A stretch of 64,000 bases of DNA from Anodontia alba (taxonomy: Eukaryota; Mollusca; Bivalvia; Lucinida; Lucinidae): positions 86,322,095 through 86,386,094 of the forward strand of contig OZ024831.1 of assembly GCA_964016985.1 (NCBI GenBank), written 5' to 3'. The translations under genes and the position numbers were made by a program. A model generated the notes under the pieces. It was given only the letters and a program-made list of their open reading frames with translations. It was not told where the DNA came from and searched no databases. Of the stretch, positions 49,341 through 59,690 are shown piece after piece; the first letter of the stretch is position 1; each line of letters opens with the position of its first letter.

Positions 49341-50249
49341 GGATCTGATTAACGAAGTTTACCATACTAAGACGCCTGCCTTAGAAAGTTTAGCTGCCAA
49401 AAGTTATTCCGAGGGTTTAAATCATTGATTTGATTTCTCGATATTCTAACAAATAGATTAAGACAAATATGTACACCACAGGATGTAGCACGAAGGATGT
49501 CGCAATCCAAAAAAAGATAAAGGCGGTATAATTTGTACACATCGGTATACCCACTATTTGTTTATATAATTTATTAAAATTTACAAAGTTCATGTAAAGC
49601 TTCTACAGTATGTTCGTAGCCTTTTTGAAGGCAATATGGTTAAGGTGGCTTTATTTATATCATTTAGAGAGTATATATCGTTTTGTAATCGAATAGATTT
49701 CCAAGTTGCATGTAATGTGTTCACCAGTTGCTATACAACAGAATTTGATACTTTGCATTCTAAGGAATCGAGTCTGGTAACTTCTTTTTCGAGATCAGAA
49801 AGTAGCTTATTCAAATTAAATTTAATGTAACGAATACGTTTGTTATACTTATTGACAAAAATCAGTATTCAAGAAATAAACCGCTATGCCAAAAACAGAA
49901 TTATCTCTAAATATTGTTTGCAAATCAATAAATTCGATACCCATATTAATATATTGATTTTTTATTAATGTCTGAGATCAAAGAGAATGCTGAATATACA
50001 TGTAGCCATTAGAAGAGCCGCCTCATAAAAGTCGTGTCGACTGTAATAGAATTTATCAAATTCACTTTCTATTTAACTTCTATTTAAATGTTTAAACAGA
50101 AAGACGTGTTAATACAAATAGCTTAGAATTCGTCAGGACTCTGTTTAGAATTTTGTTAAGTTCAAAAAAGTGCCCTATTAATACGAAAACTACGTTTAAT
50201 TATAAAGTCCATTCTGGAATCATAAGATCTGGAGATAAATTCATTTTCT
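49341..50249. other. No feature recognised
   Basis: AT-rich, unique-looking. Confidence 0.55.
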
Positions 50250-50536
50250 CATTACGAAAACACGCCTATTCAAATATATTGAAAATTATACAACAACAAA
50301 AAAAAAAAAAATCAAAATTTTCAAATAAAAAATTCTAATAGTTTTCATATTTCTGCTCAAAACATAGATTGTGGGTGCTCGGTAGAACCGCCTTGCCGAG
50401 GCGGTCTAACGAGTACCCACAATGTATGTTTTTTAGCAGAAATAAGAAAATTAATGTATATCCCTGTAAACCCCAGTTTTACTATATAAAAGTGGGGTTT
50501 AAGGGGATAAAATTATATAGACATGTTTTAGTGATG
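50250..50536 (+). mobile_element. Family A hairpin MITE copy 14
   Basis: CATTACGAAAACACGCCTAT to TGTTTTAGTGATG; hairpin 50380-50420 with one base lost from the right arm. Confidence 0.88.
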
Positions 50537-50639
50537 GATATCAAAAAGTAATAAAGCGTCAATGTCACGCAATATAGAAATAATTACCTGTTGGTAACTA
50601 GTATAAATTAATCCCAGGGGAAACACAGTTTGCTGTGCT

Positions 50640-50760
50640 TTAACTCTTTCACTGCCATAGGAGATAATAATAGGCTTTTGCAAACAGCATAGATCCAGAT
50701 GAGACGGCTCATAATGAGCCAACTCATATGGATCTACACTGTTTGACGTTCAGTCTTTCA
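50640..50760. repeat. Family S palindrome with altered stem
   Basis: CATAGATCCAGATGAGACGG-CTCATAATGAG-CCAACTCATATGGATCTACA at 50689-50738. The stem bases differ from other copies (GATGAG instead of GATCAG) but still pair. Confidence 0.55.
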
Positions 50761-50849
50761 ACTTTACATATAAACTTGGTTCCAAGCAATAGTTTCGTTT
50801 TAAAACAAAGCAGACGACAAATGACGTCTGAAACTTGGCAGCGAAAGAG

Positions 50850-51429
50850 TTAATCTGTTTTAATTCCATTGCAAGTCTTTTGATAATTTTGATAATTTTG
50901 AATCTGGGAGTTACATTTTATCATGATATTCATACGTTTTGCCACTGCTGGAACCGAAATATTCGGAGAGTGACAGGTGTGTTTAAAATGTTGATAAAGA
51001 AAGTTAAAGTATTTATTAGATCTTTCATAAAAGTGGTCATGAAATGTGGGTGTGACCGACATACTGTAATCTGTTTTTTCAAACATACTGTATTCCACAG
51101 CTTTTAGCATTTCAAGTCGGAAAATGAATTATGTCTACCGAGTATTAATTTTATTCAACCGTATCATCGATACTAAACCGCTTACCATAAACAGATGACG
51201 AAATGGTAAAGTTTGAACGTAAATGCTTACAACAGCTACACCTGCTGGAATTGCACTTGCTGATGGTGGAATACATTCCTGTCCTTTTATACGGATTAAC
51301 ATATTTTCGGAGAACAGGGGATTTAAGGTGAAAGTCTGATTGTAAGATCATTGCGAAAATATTTTCAGCGGGACCAAGGAGATTAATTAAAGAAACAGAA
51401 AAAAAAAGTTTTAGGTGATGTTCACTCAA
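50850..51429 (-). pseudogene. Penelope-like element, decayed 3' end (Cys cluster and GIY-YIG region)
   Basis: The open part 51429-51151 contains YKRTGMYSTISKCNSSRCSC, CKHL and a SVYGKRFSID tail. This C-x4-C-x-CC pattern followed by F-x-S-x3-G-K-x-F-x-I is the linker before the endonuclease in Penelope-like reverse transcriptases. After stops, QYVGHT appears at 51051-51068 in one frame and LYQHFKHTCH (about 50999 down) in another, matching the start and the later LYxHF..H part of a GIY-YIG domain. Frameshifts and stops make it inactive. Reverse transcriptase motifs are not seen upstream. Another GIY-YIG retroelement is possible. Confidence 0.58.
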
Positions 51430-51534
51430 GGCAACAAACCTTTAAATCTAGCATCAGCAAACGGAATCTGTACAGAATACCCGGAAAGTAACCGTAGAAG
51501 AGTCTTCTTTTTCGATTTAGTAAGATTTAGCTGA

Positions 51535-51800
51535 GCACCATAACACAGTCGATAGTGCGTCTTACTGTAAATCCAGGGGACGCAAGTTCGAATCCCGATT
51601 TGTCCATACTCATTTAATGTAGATTGATCATGAAACCATTTCTACGGTCATTTCTCATTTCTATAGATAACATCTCGGTATATCCACGACACTGCCTGGA
51701 AACGGTGGAGGTTTTATTGTGGTCCTTAAGGCCCGCAATGCCTTGACTGTCACCGGCCTCACCGGGGCCGGGATTTCAAATGACTGGTGCATTAAAATGG
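51535..51800 (+). mobile_element. tRNA-Tyr-like SINE
   Basis: ACACAGTCGATAGTGCGTCT (51543), TTACTGTAAATCC (anticodon-like GTA) and AAGTTCGAATCCCG (51585) make a tRNA-like head. A body to about 51800 contains CACCGGCCTCACCGGGGCCG (51750). The acceptor stem is poor; no clear target duplication was found. Confidence 0.6.
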
Positions 51801-51989
51801 TTCCTTTTTCGCAGATCTTCTCCAATCGCTGACTGCTTTGCAGTCGGTTTTACATTCTATTTAGCTTTCTGTCTGGTTTCCGTTTCTTTTGTATTTTGGT
51901 GACCACTGTGCTAGGCAAGTGTTTTGTGTGGTTGGAGCTTCTTATGGGTTAATGGCGAGGAAGGACTGCTTTATGTTGCAACTTAATTC

Positions 51990-52060
51990 TCAAAAAGGTA
52001 AGAGAAAAGTCTAGGGAGTGCCACAATCACAAGCCGCAGCCCTTCCCTTTCGAGACCCCT
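51990..52060 (-). repeat. Family N fragment
   Basis: AAAGGTAAGAGAAAAGTCTA and GTGCCACAATCACAAGCCGC match the start of the 42.9-kb piece. A reversed scrap, CTGGACTTTTCTCTTACCC, lies at 52198-52216. Confidence 0.55.
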
Positions 52061-52149
52061 ATTATCTTATTGTCGTGCGATACCTTAGAAAGCATGTGTT
52101 TCCACTGTATCTCTATCTCTAGTTTGTTTTGCGATAAAACAAAATGCAT

Positions 52150-52192
52150 TGGACCTACGTTACAACGATAGCATTTGTTTCCAAAGATGTTG
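52150..52192 (+). mobile_element. Family U fragment
   Basis: GACCTACGTTACAACGATAG followed by CATTTGTTTCCAAAGATGTTGC parallels positions 45423-45467 of the longer copy. Confidence 0.55.
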
Positions 52193-52215
52193 CTCCCTGG
52201 ACTTTTCTCTTACCC

Positions 52216-52655
52216 TTTTTGGGTGTTTTTATTGGAAATATATCTTCACGTGTACTGTTTTCATGTATCAGAACAAATATAACAGAAATTTACAAGCACC
52301 CGACCATGGTGTTAGGGGAAAACAAAATGTTGCTAATATTTAGAAACTATTTAAAAGTAAATAAGGAAACTCAGGAACTGGTACAACCAGATCTACATCA
52401 AGACCCCACCACCAAATGGAAATACAGACATATACAAAAAGCAGCCACAAAATGAAGATACGGCAAATAGAGTTGACAACTCTTTCCCAAAAAGATGGGA
52501 ACTCTGGTATCGAATTTTAACTGAATATATAATCAACTTACATAATTATTTAAAAAAAAAAAACATTAGAAAGTAAAACACCACATAACAATTATCAAAA
52601 AGTACCACAATGAAAGCCTTGGAACGGTCGGTAATGAATTACTGAATGTGTATGT
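52216..52655. other. No feature recognised
   Basis: A 103-codon frame overlaps the start, but its first part is family U and N sequence, so it is not taken as a gene. Confidence 0.5.
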
Positions 52656-52657
52656 GG

Positions 52658-52690
52658 TGGAGGTGGGGGGGGGGGGGGTGGGGTGCGAGG
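52658..52690. repeat. G-rich tract
   Basis: GGTGGAGGTGG then G14 then TGGGGTGCGAGGG; quadruplex-prone on the plus strand. Confidence 0.85.
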
Positions 52691-52974
52691 GCTTAAGCTA
52701 GCCTTACCGGATCCCAACCATCGCCCTCAGCTTCCATAGTAGTAAATATATATATTTGTACGGTCCGTTGGCAGGTAACAACATTCAGGTAATTCCTTCT
52801 TTTGTCTCTAAATTCTTTCTTTTCTCTCTAAAAGAAAGAAAATGAGTTGTACAAATAAACTACACTATTTACTCTAAATATCTGGACACTTTAACACTTT
52901 ACCTTGTTTGTCCTAAAATTTCAACAAGTCGATTTTACTACCTGTTAATGTGTCTAAATATTGCTGCATGAGTG

Positions 52975-53035
52975 ACAAACAGTGTTGACCCTGATCAGTC
53001 GCGTTTGCTCCGATCTGTCTGTCCTATACCAACTA
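52975..53035. repeat. Family S fragment
   Basis: ACAGTGTTGACCCTGATCAG then TCGCGTTTGCTCCGATCTG; half of the palindrome. Confidence 0.4.
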
Positions 53036-53071
53036 TAAATACTTTTCGCAAAATATGAGCAAGTGCAGGAC

Positions 53072-53351
53072 CATTACGAAAACACGCCTATTCAAATATA
53101 TTGAAAATCTTACCACCAAAAATAAAAATTTTCAGATAAAAAAAATCTGATAGTTTTCATATTTCTGCTCAAAAATAAGATTGTGGGTACCCGTTAGAAA
53201 CGCCTCGACGAGGCGGTTCTAACGAATACCCACAATCTATGTTTTTGAGCAGAAATAAGAAAAAATAATGTCTACCCCTGTTAACCCCAGTTTTACTATA
53301 TAAAAGAGGGGTTTAAGGGGGTCAAAATTATATAGGTATGTTTTCGTGATG
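53072..53351 (+). mobile_element. Family A hairpin MITE copy 15
   Basis: CATTACGAAAACACGCCTAT to TGTTTTCGTGATG; hairpin near 53185-53235. Confidence 0.9.
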
Positions 53352-53365
53352 CAAAACCAACAATA

Positions 53366-53515
53366 ACACCTGCGCATCCGCGCAATCTGATCAGAGTCTT
53401 CTCTGGTTGCCAGAAATAAAGGCGGAAACTCTAGCTATACTGCGCGGATGCGCAGGCTGATCTGAGTTTTCGCTTGACGCACAAGTAGTCTTATAGGAAA
53501 TGCTGCTCCCCGGCT
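53366..53515. repeat. Family K compound palindrome
   Basis: CTGCGCATCCGCGCAATCTG and GCGCGGATGCGCAGGCTGAT are inverted about 75 bp apart, then TGCTCCCCGGCTCATA. Confidence 0.6.
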
Positions 53516-53708
53516 CATATTATAGTACATACTGTTGGTGAACAGTTAAAGACATAAAACATGCGCATAACAATTCAAAACTTCTGTATACTTTTGTTCG
53601 TGTATACTCCATAATGTCCAATTAGAATTGAGAAAAACGAGCTGTTGTTTCCTTAAAAATATCTTCATTCTCTAATGTTAGATCATGAGAGACAGATTTA
53701 TATAAGTT

Positions 53709-53713
<5 letters not shown>

Positions 53714-53741
<28 letters not shown>
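53714..53741. repeat. Poly(T) tract
   Basis: About 28 T directly before the flank shared by family A copies 8 and 16. Confidence 0.9.
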
Positions 53742-53746
<5 letters not shown>

Positions 53747-53799
53747 AGTCCCGTTTGAAATACATTCGTGTCGCTGTGTAGTGCATCTAAATTCATACA
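53741..53799. repeat. Flank shared between family A copies 8 and 16
   Basis: TTGCTGAGTCCCGTTTGAAA through GTGCATCTAAATTCATACA is the counterpart of 28388-28446. Here a T28 run precedes it instead of the extra terminus. Confidence 0.8.
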
Positions 53800-54318
53800 C
53801 ATCACGAAAACATACCTATATAATTTTGACCCCCGTAAACCCAACTTTTACATAGTAAAACTGGGCCCAGTTGTTCAAAGCGAACGACGTCGTTAGTTAA
53901 CGATTCGTTAAAATTTACATCGAGTGATACGCAAATATTCTGAAATTTTTTGCTGAAAGAATGTGAGTAGCTTTTGCAAAGCTACTCACATTTTTTTCAG
54001 CAAAAAATATCAGAATATTGTGTATTGGATCAGCTAAAACAGTTAACGAAATGACCCTTAACGACGTCGTTAAGCTAACGACGCTTTGAACAACTGGGCC
54101 CTGGAGTTTACGTGCGTATACATTATTTTTCTCATTTCTGCTTAAAACATAGATTGTGGGTACTCGATAGAACAGCCTTGGCGAGGCGGTTCTAACGGGT
54201 AAACACAATCTATCTTTTGAGCAGAAATATGAAAAATATCATATTTTTTTTATCTGAAAGGTTTCATTTTTTGGAGGTGAAATTTTCTATATATTTGATT
54301 AAACGTGTGTTCGTTATA
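53800..54318 (-). mobile_element. Family A hairpin MITE copy 16, split by a family G element
   Basis: CATCACGAAAACATACCTAT at left. The element is interrupted at 53864-54100 and resumes with GGAGTTTACGTGCGTATAC, the hairpin (54155-54210) and the diverged right end AAACGTGTGTTCGTTATAAC. Without the insertion it has normal length. Confidence 0.88.
53864..54100. mobile_element. Family G MITE copy 2, inserted in family A copy 16
   Basis: Perfect termini GGCCCAGTTGTTCAAAGC / GCTTTGAACAACTGGGCC. The flanking CTG is duplicated (53861-53863 and 54101-54103). Central hairpin TGTGAGTAGCTTTTGC / GCTACTCACA at 53962-53990. The GGCCC ends and 3-bp duplication recall PIF/Harbinger-type elements; that class is inference. 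Confidence 0.9.
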
Positions 54319-54381
54319 ACATAAAATATGTTTAAAATGTTGTTTGTATCGATGAATAAAACTGTTGTTTGTATGATTACC

Positions 54382-54425
54382 GCAACTACTACTGCTACTA
54401 CTACTTCCACTTTTACTACTACTAT
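54382..54425. repeat. (ACT)n microsatellite, imperfect
   Basis: ACTACTACTGCTACTACTAC then TTCCACTTTTACTACTACTA. Confidence 0.85.
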
Positions 54426-54700
54426 TATAAACTGCAACACCTAATTTATCATAAGCATTGTTTATAACTATAATAGTGTATTAAACATAAAAGTAGTGAT
54501 CAGAGGTTACAAATTATATCAACATTCTCATCTACGTTCACATTGAAATAACAAACAAGGCCTTATTGGGAAAATGTGTATGATTTTAGTTGACGGCTTA
54601 GTTAAGTTAAATCCCTTCTGTATGAATACAGCGGGGTAGAGCAGTCAAAATTAAATAAACTTCACAACGTACCAACATTGAAAGAAAACACTTGGCTTAA

Positions 54701-54979
54701 GAGTTAAGGAAAGGTTATGGATTTTTGGACAAACTCAACTATTTAAACCTGATTAATTTATTTTACCTGTGCGGTTGTATACCACCTAAGAAGAAGGACA
54801 CGGTATATAATAGATGGAAGAAATTAGAACATGAAGAAATGTTAAGGTATTTATTTAGGTGTTGGCATTTGTACGATACAGCAATTATGTTTGAGCAATT
54901 TAGGGAAGAAGAAGAGACGCAATATCCTATACCAGAAAACAATGAATTGGTTGAACTTGTGTTTGCTGTGTCCTACTAA
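54701..54979 (+). CDS. Possible coding fragment, 92 codons, no ATG start (unidentified)
   Basis: The frame is open from just after a TAA at about 54698 to TAA at 54977. The peptide is rich in charged and aromatic residues and not simple sequence: CIPPKKKDTVYNRWKKLEHE, EMLRYLFRCWHLYDTAIMF and EQFREEEETQYPIPENNELV. No ATG lies near its start, so if real it is an exon or a truncated piece, not a complete small gene. No family could be named; the mixture of RWKK, LEHEE and CWHLYD could belong to a transposon protein or a decayed host gene. It lies 380 bp right of family A copy 16 and outside the repeat families listed. Confidence 0.28.
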   Translation, partial: ELRKGYGFLDKLNYLNLINLFYLCGCIPPKKKDTVYNRWKKLEHEEMLRYLFRCWHLYDTAIMFEQFREEEETQYPIPENNELVELVFAVSY

Positions 54980-55620
54980 ATGTCACTTCTATTTCAATTT
55001 ACGTATATCCTAAGATCTAACTTAAAATATAGACCACGAAAATGTTAAGTTTTACGTTTGAAAAGCGTCAGTAAGAAACAGTAGGTGCATACAGATGTGG
55101 AGTCGTTTTACAGACAAGTTGCAATGAAGCCGTGGCATTGTCAGAAATAGACTTTTGTGCATTTCGCAAAAGCATCATTGTTTTTATTTTGATAACTTTG
55201 CTATCCTCATCGACATGTACCGTATTTAGATATCGGAAAATAATGTGTCAAAAGGGGGCTTATTTAGTATAGGAATAGTGAAGACCAGACTTGCCCAGGA
55301 TATTTGCTGTCTGTCGATATATTCTACAATATTCATTATTTCGGATAAGCAAATACGATTGCTCTGAGCAGAATGTGCGAATTTTCATGCTACACTGGGG
55401 CTTCTTTATCTGCATATGCGATAAAAACTGTTAAAGTTTAATTATCTCGTATTACCAGAAAAAGCTGTTTATATGCTGGTAAAATGTAGAAAATTATGCA
55501 TCGGGTAAGCTCTGTACGGCGTATCCGCTCCGTAAATATGTACACAACAGTGCAGAATTTGACCATAGTGCGCAGATACACACACTGGTCAGCATAACTC
55601 CTGGGGTATGACTGGTTTAC
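54980..55620. other. No feature recognised
   Basis: Follows the 54.7-kb frame; no clear polyadenylation signal context or further exon seen. Confidence 0.5.
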
Positions 55621-55808
55621 CAGGCCCTGAGGTTGTAAAACGTTTTTCATGCATGAAATTTATCCTTCTGATAAATCGCAAGTTACTGACAACTGCACAT
55701 TCTTTCTTGCTAAACATAGCTGAACATGATTTTTTTTTCTGCTTATAAATATGAAAATGCCAAAAAAATTCTGAGATGAGCATGAAAAAAGTTTTTAAAA
55801 CCACGGGC
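55621..55808. mobile_element. Family H MITE copy 3, internally deleted, abutting family F
   Basis: CAGGCCCTGAGGTTGTAAAAC at left, TTTTAAAACCACGGGCC at right. The right arm of the central hairpin is gone after AATATGAAAATGCC (55748). Its last bases overlap the start of the family F element. Confidence 0.78.
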
Positions 55809-55914
55809 CCAGTACGCATTCTACATAAATCTATAGCGGGCCGTTATCGGCCCGCCAGCTACCCTGACGGGCCGATAACGGCCCGCTATAGATTTATGTA
55901 GAATGCTAGCTGGG
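55807..55914. mobile_element. Family F palindromic element copy 2
   Basis: CCCAGTACGCATTCTACATA / TATGTAGAATGCTAGCTGGG; the inner arms ATCTATAGCGGGCCGTTATC and complement pair perfectly. A run of about 13 G (with flanking A and G) follows directly at 55912-55930. Confidence 0.85.
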
Positions 55915-55930
55915 GGGGGGGGGGAGGGGG

Positions 55931-57642
55931 CTTGTCTTACTGCCACTGAAATGAGATTGACAATGTTCTTCAAGAATAGATATCCAGTGTACAACATCGC
56001 CGCTAATGGTTTAACTTAAGTCTAACCCGGATGAACAATCTGCGATATGATGCTTTCGGACATGTGCTTCCAGTGACGACAGATCCGCCAACGTATGCGC
56101 ACAACGTATCAGCGGCGGCGCTGCCTACCAGAATAATCATTTGATCATTAGCATCCACAGAACTCCAGCGAAGACCATAATAAAATGCGTGGGTGGGTTT
56201 ACTGATCGAAGTCTTTGCTGGCTGCAAATGACGTGAGGTACATTTCCCATACTGGCTCATTTATTAACATAATTTTACAAAATCACATATGAATCCCCAG
56301 CTTGTCAGTGAAACATCAAAACATTCATAATATGCCGCTGTACAATGTTTGTCTGTATCTGTTTTCCTTTAGGAATAGTTAACGTTATTTATTATGTATT
56401 GGAATTTTGTATTAAGCAGGGCATTCAAAAGACAAAAAATCTGTATATTGTCTCTGTTGGCAGTTTATTCCGGCAAAGTCAATACATCTTTCGGTAGCAT
56501 AATGTCAGTGAAATAATACTTCAAAGTTGATTTACTATAGCGAATATATCCGTCAATAAGTTATCTGTCAATAACCTGTCACTCAATTTCTACAGGTGAA
56601 GCTATGAACAGTTGTAAAGGGGTGGAGACCCGACCATGCGGAACTAGAGAGGCGAGCCAATGCTATGACAGAAACAGACAGGGAGTGAAGAAAGAACAGC
56701 GTAATCATAATTATTGATGACAAACCTACATAAGATGGGATGAAGCGATATTTGGAGTTTTTCTGTGATACCTTCCTACATTCGCATGATGTAATGATTA
56801 ATGCCAATCATAAAACTATGGCTATTTTGGGGGCGTTCTGTGACTTGAGTTACATAGAGTATAACTTTGCTTTGACGTTTAAATATTTTTGCTTTCGTTT
56901 AATTTTGGTTTCGATGTGATTGAAACAGGAATATTAGCTTCACAAATTACATTCTGCAACACATCAAAAATAAAGTTCATACGTATAGGCGGGATTTTGT
57001 GTATGCAATAAAACAAGTGTGAAAACTAGGAGGATCGTCTGAGGATAGTGCGAATAAAGGTTGAAGAAATAACTTAGTGTATGAAGGAACTTGATCCCTC
57101 CATCCACCAATCATGATGGGAATCGCTGTCTGAAGCCGGTACATAATGGTCTCAACGGGTTTAAGTGTTTCTCAATTGTGTCTGTATTATGTACTTATTG
57201 ATATCAACAAATGCTTTTTCATCTCACAGTCAATATACCAATCAACGTCTCAAGGGACAAGAGCATGATTTATGATGAAACAGAGTGATCTATTACAAAA
57301 TATTACATCTTAGTTAATACTTCGGTTTAAATTTGAATTTTATTCTTTTTATCTTCGATATTCGAGTTCACTTCTTGTATTGGAATTTTACTTTGATTGG
57401 AAATAGAGTGTGATAAATTTAAACCCAAGAGAAATATTCTAGTTTGTAAGCTGCTTCTTTGCAAATGAGTGAAACAGGTTAATTTGGAATATTTTGTGAG
57501 ACATGGACCGACGTCGATTTGAAATAAATGCCTACAACGATTCGCGATTCTAGTCTCAAACGAGAAAAAAATAGCAGCATCAATAAAAGCTGACAACTTC
57601 AATTCTGATTTCGATTCTTGACTTAAACCTTACCTTGCCGGA
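55931..57642 (+). promoter_or_regulatory. Upstream region of hedgehog; promoter presumed here, not located
   Basis: The 1.7 kb before the hh start codon is comparatively poor in repeats. Only a worn family K piece (GCATCCACAGAACTCCAGCG, about 56040-56240) was noticed. The promoter and 5' UTR must lie here or further left. No TATA box or initiator can be chosen with confidence. Confidence 0.3.
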
Positions 57643-57954
57643 ATGATTACAGTGAGAACTCTCCGTACAATTCAGTCCATCTTCATTCTCTTTTTACTCT
57701 TTACCGGATTTTCCTTGCAATGTGGCCCCGGACCTCGCCCGGGCAGCCGGCGACAAAAGTCCCGGAAAATGACCCCACTTGTGTATAAGCAACATGTACC
57801 AAATATTTCTGAAAACACATTAGGGGCCAGCGGACTTCCAGATGGCGCGATAACACGTGGTGATCCTAGGTTTAAGGACCTCGTTGAAAACCATAATACG
57901 GATATTATATTTAGAGATGAAGAAAGGGACGGTTCAGATAGGCTTATGTCTGAG
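57643..57954 (+). CDS. hh: Hedgehog ligand, exon 1 (N-terminal 104 residues)
   Basis: This exon encodes the start of a secreted hedgehog morphogen, which signals through Patched after autocatalytic cleavage, cholesterol addition and palmitoylation. Residues 1-26 form a signal peptide: a basic n-region, then a hydrophobic [13 protein letters not shown] core. Cleavage would expose C27 of CGPGPRPG, the cysteine palmitoylated in this family. A basic RRQKSRK stretch (36-42) matches the heparan-binding site. [20 protein letters not shown] (43-62) and [16 protein letters not shown] (87-102) are the conserved start of the signalling domain; E93, E94 and D99 align with calcium ligands of vertebrate Sonic hedgehog. 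The ATG at 57643 is the first in frame after a stop at 57619. The exon ends on a whole codon (GAG) followed by GTAAGG, the same phase-0 position as in vertebrate hedgehog genes. Later exons are not in the window. The identification is very secure; a single invertebrate hh gene is assumed. Confidence 0.95.
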
Positions 57955-57960
57955 GTAAGG
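57955..57960 (+). other. Splice donor of hedgehog exon 1
   Basis: GAG/GTAAGG gives a good donor consensus exactly where similarity to hedgehog proteins stops. Reading through would add [10 protein letters not shown], which is unlike the family, so the exon must end here. Confidence 0.9.
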
Positions 57961-57984
57961 TCACCATTTTATTTTTATTTTTTT

Positions 57985-58173
57985 AAGGGGACTGGATACA
58001 CTTGGTAGATGTTTCCTCTATTTTTTATTTGCTTTCCTGCCCTCAGAAAAAGAGTCTACTCTTAAGGGACAGAATTTGCTCCCATGGGAGCAAATTCTGC
58101 CCTTTCAGGGTAGACTCTTTTTTAGGAGCGGGCAAAGTAATTTTGACAGATGCAAAGTGTATCTAATCGCCTT
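57985..58173. mobile_element. Family L inverted-repeat MITE, 30 bases after the hh splice donor
   Basis: The arms pair over nearly the whole element: the outer part contains GGATACACTTGG at left and AAAGTGTATCTAATCGCC at right. The centre is a near-perfect hairpin, AGAATTTGCTCC / GGAGCAAATTCT at 58070-58098. Similar but older copies lie at 26108-26260, 27380-27535 and probably 47060-47230. In the pre-mRNA it would fold into a hairpin close to the 5' splice site. Confidence 0.75.
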
Positions 58174-59349
58174 AGCATATTCATTTGTTTGAAGAAGTCA
58201 ATGCAATCCAATATCCAAGTTTCCTCAAAAGTTAATTAATTCAATTCAGTTACAAGTAGAAGTAGCTTTATGGAAAATGTGTTCGCTTTGTACGGATGAA
58301 GTTTTGCAAAGAGAATCGTAATTAAAAACAGTAAAGTTCTTAGGTTAATACATGCCGGTGTCCGTGTAATAACATTCCTTGATAATTAACAGCAAATATA
58401 CATACAACTACACAATTTATTGTATACTAATGATCATACAAAGATTTGTAAACACACGTTGACCCAGTAATGACATATAATATTATCTGTTTCCTCCAAA
58501 ATCAGTTTTATCTTGCATAATTTGACGGTATACAAATTAACGTCCATAAAGCTGAACACTGAATGAATGACCTGCATTGAAGAAATAACGATGCTAAAGA
58601 TGTTTATTTTTTGTTTTGATTATTTCGAAGACTACGTTAATTATGAAAGCAGATTTTACCAATAATGAATTAACCACGCTTACACTTAGTGTCATAGAAT
58701 TCTAACCAAATAAATCTAATTAGCATTCAGCAAATATTACATAAGTGAATCAAATCATTCTGCCTTGTAGACAAATTGATGCGTTAATACTACTGATTTA
58801 TGTTTTCAAAACAATACGCTTAAACTAACTATTCATACCTCCCATATAGAACATTACGTTAACAAATTTATGTGATGGTAATCCCATTTCCCCAATGAGT
58901 TATAGTGATATTGGGCATTCAGGGGTCTACATTATAAGTTTGAACTTAGGAAAAAACGCATTTTTGAGGTCGGGAATGAAAATAAAACAACACATTTTTC
59001 GAAAATGCAAGAAGCGCTTAAATAACAAACAAACACAAATGTTTTTGCAAAACCAGAACAACTAGAAAATAAAAAAAAAATAAAAAGTACTCTGCTGTTT
59101 TCAAACCATCATTTCAGTTTGTTTGTTGCTTCTAGATACCAATTTTACTGCATACATCTGTCTTAATGTGCTCAATGACCAAAATGTCTTCATTTCTTAT
59201 AGTATATGGTAAAATGCTATTGCTACATCAATTCAAGCTAGGAGGGTTAGCTAGATGAATATGCCGTATCTTAATTCTACAGCAGAGGTGCCTCTAATCA
59301 GTACCGACAATATAAGATTTATCTAGGAAAAGTAACTATATGAATATAT
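58174..59349. other. Intron 1 stretch without repeats, 1.2 kb
   Basis: AT-rich sequence between the family L and family C elements; no listed family is found. A possible place for intronic regulatory elements, but nothing specific is visible. Confidence 0.45.
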
Positions 59350-59587
59350 ATAGTATAATCTCAAAGGCTCGAACATGGATGGCTCATTTACCATGATTCG
59401 AACTCGTTTTTGAGTCCCTAGGAAATTCTTCCGATAACTCAAGAAAACAAATATTAAGGGATACTTTAGGGAAATTTTCTTATTTTATCATGAAAATCTA
59501 TGAAGTGTGTACTCTCATTAGAATCGACGATTCTAATGAATACACTCAACATACAATTATTGTATGGAAGATCAAAAATCTATCTAA
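59350..59587 (+). mobile_element. Family C MITE copy 6, truncated, in hh intron 1
   Basis: Left end AGTATAATCTCAAAGGCTCG. The hairpin apex is shortened to ATTAGAATCGACGATTCTAA (59517-59536), and the right third is missing after TGGAAGATCAAAAATC. Confidence 0.85.
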
Positions 59588-59599
59588 AGCAGTTACCGT

Positions 59600-59690
59600 A
59601 AGTGTTCGATCAGACAGGCCTGATCAAATTGTGGAGATCAAGATCAGAACGCAGCGTCTGCTGAGATCTACACTGTTTTCCACTCACCCA
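59600..59690. repeat. Family S palindrome copy in hh intron 1
   Basis: TGGAGATCAAGATCAGAACG and CGTCTGCTGAGATCTACACT. Confidence 0.5.

Noticed and set aside
50835..51107. 90-codon plus-strand frame
   Set aside because: It lies antisense to the Penelope-like remnant, which explains the sequence better.
57955..58008. Hedgehog reading frame continuing to 58008
   Set aside because: The codons after GAG are a splice donor and intron; [17 protein letters not shown] has no counterpart in the family.
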